64,000 nt of DNA, from positions 4,727,501 through 4,791,500 of the forward strand of contig JADKIW010000001.1 in assembly GCA_016721115.1 (NCBI GenBank). The letters run 5' to 3'. The DNA is from Candidatus Defluviilinea proxima. GTDB lineage: Bacteria > Chloroflexota > Anaerolineae > Anaerolineales > Villigracilaceae. Below the pieces are notes generated by a model. The model was not told where the DNA came from. It made no database searches and saw only the letters and a program-made list of their open reading frames with translations. Position 1 is the first letter of the stretch; each line of letters begins with the position of its first letter. Made by a program: the position numbers and the translations under genes. Shown in pieces: positions 57,707 through 64,000 of the stretch.

Positions 57707-59212
57707 ATGAGCAAATTATCGTTTCTCGCACGCACATCTTTATTAGTCGCATCCTTCTTCTTTATAGATAAGGTGCTCGCGTTCGTGCGCGTGGGAATCA
57801 TCTCGCGTCAATACGCGGATTCGGTGGGATTGCTCGATACGTTCAACGCCGCAAATAACCTGCCTGATGTTCTGTTTGCGTTGATCTCGGGCGGCGCATT
57901 GGCGATGGCATTCATCCCATTGATGAGCGATTACCTCACCACAAAAGGACGTGCCGCCGCGTGGGACTTGTTCTCACGTGTTGCCAATCTTGCCTCTGTT
58001 GTGACGGGCTCCTTTGCCATTCTCATTGCCATCTTTGCCAAGCAGATCGTCGAAGCGCAGGTTGGCATTGCACCTGGGTTCGGTGAGGAACAACGCACTT
58101 TGCTCGCTGAACTCATGCGGCTCAATCTTATCGGCACGATCATCTTTTCGATCAGCGGGCTTGTAATGGCAAGCCTGCAAGCCAACCAGCATTTTCTTTT
58201 GCCTGCAATGGCGCCCATTTTGTACAACGTCGGCCAGATCTTTGGTGCGATCTTTCTTGTCCCTCGTTTTGGGATCCACGGTCTGGTCTATGGCGTCATT
58301 ATCGGTGCCGCGTTGCATCTACTTATTCAGATCCCTGGGTTGTTCAAGTATGGCTTTCAATGGACTCCCGCACTCGACCTTCGCCACACAGGTTTGTTGG
58401 ATGCACTTAAATTACTTGGTCCACGCTTGGTGACGATGTTCGGGATCCAACTGATCGTGATCGCGCGCGACAACCTCGCATCACGGCTTGACCAAGTTGG
58501 CGCAGTAACTTCGCTCACGTTCGGCTGGATGATCATGCAGGTACCTGAGACTTTGCTCGGGACAGCCATCGCTACTGCCATGTTGCCGACTCTTGCCGAG
58601 CTCGCCTCACGCGAAGATTGGCATGAATTTCGCTCGACAATTGAACGCGCCCTGCGAGTTTTGATCGCCCTCACCATCCCTGTTGCGGCCGTGATGGCGG
58701 CAGGGATCAATCCGCTTGTGCGCGCGGTCTTCGGCTTTGACGAGGCCACGTCCACGCTCATCACATGGACAACCCGCGCCTATCTGCTCACATTGACGGG
58801 CTTCTCCATTCAAGAGATCGCGGCTCGTTCATTCTATGCCCGCAAGGAACCGATGTTCCCGTTATATGCGGTGCTCATTCGCCTTGCGATCTTCCTCGCG
58901 GTTGGCATTACAGGCATTACGCTCTTTAGACATGTAGGCGCACCGATCATCGCGTTGGCAGAACTGGCATTATTGATCGAAGCCATCATCCTCTTCATCT
59001 GGCTAAGCAACAAGATGCATGAACCCATCGTCGTGTGGAGCGCAATCGGCAAAGGCGTAGTCGCGGCCATTCTCGGAGGCGTGACAGCCTACAGCTTGGC
59101 AGTGATCGTGCCCGGGTCCGCAGTATTGACCGCTTTATTGGGAATGCTCGTTGGTGGACTCATCTGTCTGCCCATCATCTGGTCTGAAATTAAATTGCTA
59201 TTAAAACTCTAA
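57707..59212 (+). CDS. murJ: Lipid II flippase MurJ
   Basis: 501 residues and about 14 membrane helices in the MOP-superfamily arrangement. F-N-A-A-N-N-L-P-D near residue 45, G-G-A-L-A-M-A-F-I-P near 62 and conserved Arg residues in the early helices (V-R-V-G-I-I-S-R) are MurJ features. It moves the peptidoglycan precursor lipid II to the outer face of the membrane. No mur or mra cluster is adjacent. Confidence 0.94.
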   Translation: MSKLSFLARTSLLVASFFFIDKVLAFVRVGIISRQYADSVGLLDTFNAANNLPDVLFALISGGALAMAFIPLMSDYLTTKGRAAAWDLFSRVANLASVVTGSFAILIAIFAKQIVEAQVGIAPGFGEEQRTLLAELMRLNLIGTIIFSISGLVMASLQANQHFLLPAMAPILYNVGQIFGAIFLVPRFGIHGLVYGVIIGAALHLLIQIPGLFKYGFQWTPALDLRHTGLLDALKLLGPRLVTMFGIQLIVIARDNLASRLDQVGAVTSLTFGWMIMQVPETLLGTAIATAMLPTLAELASREDWHEFRSTIERALRVLIALTIPVAAVMAAGINPLVRAVFGFDEATSTLITWTTRAYLLTLTGFSIQEIAARSFYARKEPMFPLYAVLIRLAIFLAVGITGITLFRHVGAPIIALAELALLIEAIILFIWLSNKMHEPIVVWSAIGKGVVAAILGGVTAYSLAVIVPGSAVLTALLGMLVGGLICLPIIWSEIKLLLKL

Positions 59213-59225
59213 AAATAAGGACTGT

Positions 59226-59231
59226 TATAAT
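59226..59231 (+). promoter_or_regulatory. -10 box of the TPR protein gene, probably leaderless
   Basis: TATAAT with 7 nt to the ATG at 59239 and no ribosome site. The -35 region is AT-rich but not consensus. Confidence 0.6.
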
Positions 59232-59238
59232 ACCGCCC

Positions 59239-60309
59239 ATGATTCAAAATACTAACTCTGAAGGCACTCAGCCAAATAAACCTGTCACCCCGCAAAAACC
59301 AAAACGCGGGCGTAATTTCCTGTTCAACACACTCGGGGTACTTATCCTGTTAGCCATTACGGTCTTCAGCGGGTATCGCGCGGGCATCAACGTGCGCCAG
59401 CAAACTCGCGACACTACCATCATGAAGCAACTGGGAGAACAGTTCCAGAATGCACTGGTAGATTTGCAATTCGGTCGCTACGAGATCGCCAAACAACGTT
59501 TGGAATGGATTATCCAGAACGACCCGAACTTTCCCGGCGCGCAGGAAAAGCTGACCGAGGTGCTGGTGCAGATCAACCAACAGGAAAATTATGTAGCACC
59601 CACGGCCACACCATCACAAGTCCCCACGCCCGATTTCAGCGGCGTTGAAGATGCGTTTACGAAGGCCAAACAATACATTGACGCAAAAGATTGGGCCACC
59701 GCGCTCACGGCACTCGACGAAGTGCGCAAGCTTGATTCCAATTATCAGACTTCGCAGGTAGATGGCATGTACTACTTTGCCTTGCGCAATCGTGGATACG
59801 ATCTCATCACGCAACAAGGCAACCTTGAAGGTGGGATCTACTACCTCACACTGGCCGAACGTTTTGGGCAGTTGGATAACAACGCCAACGGTATTCGCGA
59901 AGGGGCACGCTATTACATCCTTGGCGCATCCTTCTGGGAACTGGACTGGAAACAAACCCTGTATTACTTCAATCAGGTTTACGGTGGTTGGTCTGGCTTG
60001 TGGGATGGCACGATGACAGCGTCTGAACGATTTCGGGTGGCATCCATGCGGTACGGCGACGAACTCTACGCCGACGATCAATATTGCGATGCCGTCGCAC
60101 AATACGACAACGCAATGGCAATTGCCCCTCTCGATAAAATATCCGCACCAAATTATGACGAGGCGTACGTGGGTTGTAACCCACCAACACCGACCATCGA
60201 CCCGAACAGCTTGATCACACCTACCGTTCAAGTGATCGTGACTGAACCATCCGCCACTGAACCACCCGCTACTGAACCGCCTGCCACAGAGCCACCTGCC
60301 ACTCCATGA
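59239..60309 (+). CDS. Membrane-anchored TPR protein with Pro/Thr tail
   Basis: 356 residues: a basic N-terminus (about 1-27), a membrane helix (about 28-46, F-N-T-L-G-V-L-I-L-L-A-I-T-V-F), then outside the cell TPR-like helical repeats (about 65-110, 130-170 and 180-300, such as G-R-Y-E-I-A-K-Q-R-L-E-W-I and D-W-A-T-A-L-T-A-L-D-E-V), and a C-terminal tail with tandem E-P-P-A-T units. Probably a scaffold at the cell surface; no partner is known. Overlaps the CopD-like gene by 4 nt. Confidence 0.75.
   Translation: MIQNTNSEGTQPNKPVTPQKPKRGRNFLFNTLGVLILLAITVFSGYRAGINVRQQTRDTTIMKQLGEQFQNALVDLQFGRYEIAKQRLEWIIQNDPNFPGAQEKLTEVLVQINQQENYVAPTATPSQVPTPDFSGVEDAFTKAKQYIDAKDWATALTALDEVRKLDSNYQTSQVDGMYYFALRNRGYDLITQQGNLEGGIYYLTLAERFGQLDNNANGIREGARYYILGASFWELDWKQTLYYFNQVYGGWSGLWDGTMTASERFRVASMRYGDELYADDQYCDAVAQYDNAMAIAPLDKISAPNYDEAYVGCNPPTPTIDPNSLITPTVQVIVTEPSATEPPATEPPATEPPATP
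60241..60306 (+). repeat. 15-bp coding tandem repeat
   Basis: About four imperfect 15-bp units encode E-P-P-A-T at the C-terminus of the TPR protein. Third positions vary between units, so it is an older repeat kept for its amino-acid sequence. Confidence 0.8.
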
Positions 60310-60812
60310 CACATCCACCCTCCTGGGTTATTGCAGTCACATACTGGCTTCACCTGCTTGCCACCGTTGCATGGATCGGTAGTATCACCGCCACATCCAT
60401 TCTCTTTTTGCCCGCCGCGAAGAAGGCTTTGAAGCCAGTTGATCATCTTGCCCTCATCGACGAAATGCAAAAAAGGCTTGAGCCCATCGCATGGTTCTGC
60501 ATGAGTCTCTTACTTCTCACAGGCCTTTTTCAGATGAGCATCAACCCACACTATGATGGCTTTGCATCCACAAGCACACAATGGTCAATGGCGATCCTGA
60601 TCAAACATATCCTCGGTATCTTCATGGTCGTCGCCAGCGCCATCCAAACATGGGAAGTCATCCCCTCCATTCGCAGATTGCTTTTAAACAAAAGCAAAGC
60701 CAATGAAGAACAGATCATCCAACTGCAAAAGCGCGAGACACTCCTCCTACGGATCAACTTCGGACTCTCCATTCTGATCCTGCTCGCCACATCCTTCGCC
60801 CGCGCATCATAG
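60306..60812 (+). CDS. CopD-like membrane protein
   Basis: 168 residues with four membrane helices: W-L-H-L-L-A-T-V-A-W-I-G-S near residue 14, F-C-M-S-L-L-L-L-T-G-L-F, H-I-L-G-I-F-M-V-V-A-S and a C-terminal helix. His in the first helix and H-I-L in the third are at the positions of the haem- or copper-linked His in CopD/YcnJ-type proteins. A copper role is possible but not supported by neighbours. It is the second gene after the TPR protein. Confidence 0.75.
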   Translation: MTHPPSWVIAVTYWLHLLATVAWIGSITATSILFLPAAKKALKPVDHLALIDEMQKRLEPIAWFCMSLLLLTGLFQMSINPHYDGFASTSTQWSMAILIKHILGIFMVVASAIQTWEVIPSIRRLLLNKSKANEEQIIQLQKRETLLLRINFGLSILILLATSFARAS

Positions 60813-60830
60813 ACAACTTATTTGAATCAA

Positions 60831-60870
60831 AACAGCCGCCTCTTTTATAAGGGACGGCTGTTCCTGTTTA
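60831..60870. terminator. Terminator between convergent CopD-like and secreted-protein genes
   Basis: AACAGCCG / CGGCTGTT with a 16-nt loop, followed by CCTGTTT. The reverse strand also has an A/T-rich flank. Confidence 0.7.
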
Positions 60871-60896
60871 ATAAACTGTATTCAAACTGACGGAGG

Positions 60897-61319
60897 TTAC
60901 GGCACGGCGATGTTAAAGTCAAACTGTTGCGAGGCAACGTAACCATTCTTGAAGCGGGCGCCAACTACCAAATAAACTGTGGTCTCGCCGTTCGGCATTC
61001 TCGAAGTCTCAGACTTGGCAACGTATTCCACTGACAGAAGCGCTTCGGTGCCTGCACCTGCACGTTCGCCACCATTGCCCTGACCAGCAACCACACCCTT
61101 ACCTGCATACTGGAAGCTGGGGCGAGCGGCCACCCAAGTGTACTCTGTATCGCTGGTGACTTTCACAATAGCCGTGTAAGACTCACCGACATTCATTGTT
61201 GTGGGCAATCCCTGAACCAATTCAAACGTAACATTAGGCGTAGGAGCTGCAGCTGTTAGCACACCGGTCATCAGGACCATCACTAGTGCCAAACCGACAA
61301 AGGAAAATATTTTTTTCAT
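60897..61319 (-). CDS. Small secreted protein of unknown function
   Basis: 140 residues. A signal peptide (M-K-K-I-F-S-F-V-G-L-A-L-V-M-V-L-M-T-G, cleavage near A-A-A-P about residue 24) is followed by about 110 residues of beta-strand-rich, Gly-containing sequence (L-P-T-T-M-N-V-G-E-S-Y-T), like an Ig- or BACON-like single domain. No cysteine or catalytic motif is visible. It is monocistronic, followed by rimO on the same strand after a gap of about 75 nt. Confidence 0.8.
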   Translation of the reverse strand: MKKIFSFVGLALVMVLMTGVLTAAAPTPNVTFELVQGLPTTMNVGESYTAIVKVTSDTEYTWVAARPSFQYAGKGVVAGQGNGGERAGAGTEALLSVEYVAKSETSRMPNGETTVYLVVGARFKNGYVASQQFDFNIAVP

Positions 61320-61396
61320 GTTAGCCTCCGCGCCATATTATGCATGAGAAATTCGCTAACATGATCGTATCTTGCATAAAAGTAAAGCTTAAAAGG

Positions 61397-62746
61397 TTAC
61401 AGAGAAATCAGCGAAGGAGCTAATACACCGGTGAGATCATAGGCCATTGCACCCGTGATTCGCACAGGCACAATATCACCGATCTTTGCATCGCCTTCGA
61501 TAAATACCATGCCATCAATCTCAGGCGCATCGCGATAGGAACGCCCAATGGAGATTCCTTTATCCTTGCCTTCCACCAAAACGTTCAACGTCTTGCCAAC
61601 ATACGACTGATTGACCTGCATCGAAATACCTTGTTGTAGTTCCATCAATTGTTCGAAGCGTGCCTGCTTCACTTCGGCAGGGACCGGGTCACCCAACGGC
61701 TCACTTGTTGTGCCGGGCTCGAACGAGAATTGGAACGTCCCTACACGATCAAAGCGGATCTCTTGAACAAAGTCCACCAATGCTTGATATTCCTCATCCG
61801 TTTCACCAGGGTATCCCACAATGAATGTGGTACGAATGGACAGATCATTGATCTTTGAGCGCATCTTGCCAAGTGTTTTATGAACCCATTCAATATTTGA
61901 AGGTCTCTTCATGCGGTACAACGTTTTAGGATGAGCATGTTGTAATGGCATATCGAGGTATGGCAAAACCTGCTTGCTCGAAGCCATCACATCAATAAGG
62001 CGATCTGTCACATAGCCGGGATACGCATACATGATGCGAATCCAATCCATATCAGGGACACGAGTCGTCAACTGCTCTAACAGAATCGCCAACCCATCTT
62101 TCATTCCAAGGTCATGTCCATAATCGGTTGTATCTTGAGCGATCAAGACCAATTCACGCACACCCATATCCCGCAAGCGACGTGCCTCATTCAGGATGGA
62201 TTCCACCGGACGCGAGACAGCCGTCCCTTTGATGAGCGGGATCGCGCAGAATGCACATGGCCTGCGGCAACCATCTGCTACTTTGAGGTAAGCACTTGCC
62301 CCCGCCACAGAGACACGCATCGCATCATGCTCATCTGAACCAACTGTCTTGGCTTCATCGGGCAAATGATACACAGGTTCAGGGTGTGGACCTTTTCGAA
62401 TCTCGCGTACCACCTGAACAATATCCATCCAACGACGGGTGCCGAGAACCCCATCCACACCGGGGACTTTCTCTGCCACTTCTGAGCCATAGCGTTGAGT
62501 CAAACAACCCGCCGCGATGAGGATCTGATTCTTCTTTTTCCCATCCGCGAGTTCGCGCAACACATTGATCGATTCTTCTTTTGCAGGACCAATAAAGCCA
62601 CAAGTGTTTACGATCAATACGTTCGCACGTGAGGGATCTTCCACGGCACTGTATCCATCACGGAGAAGCAATTGTGCCATCGAATCCGAGTCAACGGTAT
62701 TCTTGGCGCAACCCAATGAAACAAGATGAAAGGTATTTTTTGTCAC
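61397..62746 (-). CDS. rimO: Ribosomal protein S12 methylthiotransferase RimO
   Basis: 449 residues: UPF0004 domain with three cysteines (G-C-A-K-N near 13, N-T-C-G-F near 50, A-A-G-C-L near 79), radical-SAM cluster C-R-R-P-C-A-F-C near 163, and a C-terminal TRAM domain from about 380. It adds a methylthio group to Asp of ribosomal protein S12. The start is a GTG at 62746 with AAGGA 10 nt upstream; it lies 27 nt after the rodZ-like gene, so they form an operon. Confidence 0.95.
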   Translation of the reverse strand: MTKNTFHLVSLGCAKNTVDSDSMAQLLLRDGYSAVEDPSRANVLIVNTCGFIGPAKEESINVLRELADGKKKNQILIAAGCLTQRYGSEVAEKVPGVDGVLGTRRWMDIVQVVREIRKGPHPEPVYHLPDEAKTVGSDEHDAMRVSVAGASAYLKVADGCRRPCAFCAIPLIKGTAVSRPVESILNEARRLRDMGVRELVLIAQDTTDYGHDLGMKDGLAILLEQLTTRVPDMDWIRIMYAYPGYVTDRLIDVMASSKQVLPYLDMPLQHAHPKTLYRMKRPSNIEWVHKTLGKMRSKINDLSIRTTFIVGYPGETDEEYQALVDFVQEIRFDRVGTFQFSFEPGTTSEPLGDPVPAEVKQARFEQLMELQQGISMQVNQSYVGKTLNVLVEGKDKGISIGRSYRDAPEIDGMVFIEGDAKIGDIVPVRITGAMAYDLTGVLAPSLISL

Positions 62747-62773
62747 TGATAATTTTTCCTTATAACGATAAAA

Positions 62774-64000
62774 CTATTGTGCCGGTGTCCTTGATGGGAT
62801 AGGCGTAATGGTCGGGGGTACAGTAGGGCTGGGTGGGACGGTTTCTGTAGGCGTTGGCGATGGAAGCGCCGTCGGTGTAATGATTCCATCTGCACGATAG
62901 ATATTACTCACGACCTGCCCAAACGTTCCCATCAAGCCGAGGTCGCGTCCGTTATAAGCAACGCGGATAGCTGCGCCGCTTCCTACCAGGACTTCGATCT
63001 GACTCTCCGCCTCGAACAGATACGCATTCCCCGGGATAACCCTGCCTTCAAATGCCGTTTTGTCATCCACGATCACACGCATATACGTCCGTTCGACTGC
63101 TACCAAATTAACCTGCACGCTGACGTTGATATTCACCGTTGGAATGATAATGGTCGGCGTAGCTTCGCCTGAAAAAGATTCAACAGGCAAAAAGGTCGGG
63201 GTCGCCGTAAAAAGCGACGGATCGGGTGAAGCCAACAAAATATCCGAAATGGATGGTGCCGTAGGTTGTACATCACGTTCATTCTGAACGGTCAACACGT
63301 AGTTGATGCCCCAGATCGCGAACCCTACAAGTAAAACAGCAACACCGATGCCAAAGATCATATCCCCTGCCACAAAGCTACTGAGTGACATATTCGAGGA
63401 AATAATCGGTTGGTTCGGCTTACGCGCAGGCTGTTGCGGATTCTTCTCACGATGACGCGCTTGCAATGCATCGGCAAAACGGAGCAGGATGGCATCCACA
63501 TCCATATCAAGGAAGGAAGCGTAATTCGATAACATGCCGCGCGTCTGCACAGTGGATGGAAGCCTGTTCATGGCGCCATCTTCGAGCGCTTCAATATAGT
63601 GCGCCTTGACATGTGTGTTGCGCTCCACTTCGGCGATGTGTAAGCTCAATGTCTCGCGGCGGTTACGGAGTTCAAAGCCGATCTCTCTGAAAATCTCATC
63701 AGAATGTTGAAGATTAACTGGCTGGGAAATGGGCTGAGTAGCATCAACGGGAAGTTGTGTCTGCTCAGGTGATTCAGGAGATTGAACTTCTTCAGTTACA
63801 GGCGCTTCTTGTGATTCACTCTTTCGATTGATCCGTGTTGAAATGACAGAACTCAGCCGGTTCAACCATGTCTGCCACAAGCCGTCATTGACATCAGCAT
63901 TGGGTTGCACCTCTTCCTGAACAGCCTCAACTGTTTCGTCTATAACGGGTTCAGGTTGTGAAGGAGCAGGTTCTTCTGTAATAGCGGGTTGAAGTTCAAC
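62774..64000 (-). CDS. rodZ: RodZ-like cell-shape protein, N-terminus beyond the right edge
   Basis: The frame is open to the window edge, so the protein is longer than the 409 codons seen. The visible N-terminal part is acidic and Pro/Glu-rich, then an HTH_25 (xre-like) domain (R-N-R-R-E-T-L-S-L-H-I-A-E-V-E near 125, A-L-E-D-G-A, R-G-M-L-S-N-Y-A), a membrane helix (I-F-G-I-G-V-A-V-L-L-V-G-F-A-I-W-G) and a DUF4115-type external domain with a Pro/Thr tail. RodZ links MreB to the membrane in rod-shaped cells. A GTG at 63910 is not a reliable start because the frame continues upstream. rimO follows. Confidence 0.85.
   Translation of the reverse strand, partial: VELQPAITEEPAPSQPEPVIDETVEAVQEEVQPNADVNDGLWQTWLNRLSSVISTRINRKSESQEAPVTEEVQSPESPEQTQLPVDATQPISQPVNLQHSDEIFREIGFELRNRRETLSLHIAEVERNTHVKAHYIEALEDGAMNRLPSTVQTRGMLSNYASFLDMDVDAILLRFADALQARHREKNPQQPARKPNQPIISSNMSLSSFVAGDMIFGIGVAVLLVGFAIWGINYVLTVQNERDVQPTAPSISDILLASPDPSLFTATPTFLPVESFSGEATPTIIIPTVNINVSVQVNLVAVERTYMRVIVDDKTAFEGRVIPGNAYLFEAESQIEVLVGSGAAIRVAYNGRDLGLMGTFGQVVSNIYRADGIITPTALPSPTPTETVPPSPTVPPTITPIPSRTPAQ

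Noticed and set aside
60241..60306. CRISPR-like or non-coding tandem repeat
   Set aside because: The units are 15 bp with no spacers and encode an in-frame E-P-P-A-T tail.

Overview
The window reads as a contiguous chromosomal segment of a free-living Chloroflexota bacterium, most likely Anaerolineae. This is an inference from gene content: LysM/CAP surface proteins with Thr/Pro linkers, a DUF6062-type protein, a cyclic-2,3-diphosphoglycerate-synthetase-like protein, a quinate-5-dehydrogenase-type protein, several ECF sigma/membrane-regulator pairs and GT87-like membrane proteins. I see no phage, integrase, transposase, CRISPR array, tRNA or rRNA. Two genes run off the ends: a GH3 glycosidase at the left and a RodZ-like protein at the right.

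Layout. 1-4.6 kb: secreted GH3 enzyme, glycerophosphodiesterase, AAA+ ATPase, family-2 glycosyltransferase. 4.3-6 kb: ECF sigma, DegV and a small membrane protein. 6.2-12.8 kb: uvrA, LysM/CAP protein, rpsT, argS. 12.8-19.5 kb: a second ECF sigma with membrane partner, a cDPG-synthetase-like protein and a large triple-GAF histidine kinase. 19.5-22.8 kb: a magnesium locus, the best finding here. 22.8-28 kb: yjbQ, an FHA / REC-kinase / PAS-kinase signalling operon and a second CAP/LysM protein. 28.1-31.7 kb: bioY, obgE, a DUF6062-type protein and DedA. 31.8-35.3 kb: a third ECF sigma, zinc anti-sigma and ABC exporter. 35.3-38.6 kb: ketopantoate reductase and the malic enzyme/phosphotransacetylase fusion. 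38.7-41.3 kb: a long structured leader, recX and rny. 41.3-46 kb: SPFH protein, then a four-gene operon (hydrolase, MFS, MBL-fold, quinate-dehydrogenase-like). 46-51.7 kb: a tightly overlapping operon of M24 peptidase, two GT87-like paralogues (one frameshifted), GNAT, TfoX-C and tag. 51.8-57.5 kb: lon, folC, an orphan BglII/BstYI-type nuclease, DUF503 and a frameshifted SDR. 57.5-64 kb: murJ, a TPR protein, a CopD-like protein, a secreted protein, rimO and rodZ.

The magnesium locus has a sigma-70-type promoter, an M-box (ykoK-type) Mg2+ riboswitch with a readable antiterminator/terminator switch, a soluble PRC-barrel/MgtE_N/CBS protein and an Nramp-like transporter lacking the DPGN and MPH motifs. 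Together these point to an Nramp-related magnesium importer (NRMT type) rather than a manganese/iron transporter. The MgtE sensor domain is encoded separately, without the MgtE channel.

Other notable signals: a promoter-driven structured RNA of about 350 nt before recX; 22-bp-spaced direct repeats before the FHA/kinase operon; six genes whose -10 box lies only 7-10 nt from the start codon (likely leaderless); and two single-base frameshifts in short homopolymers, which may be assembly errors.
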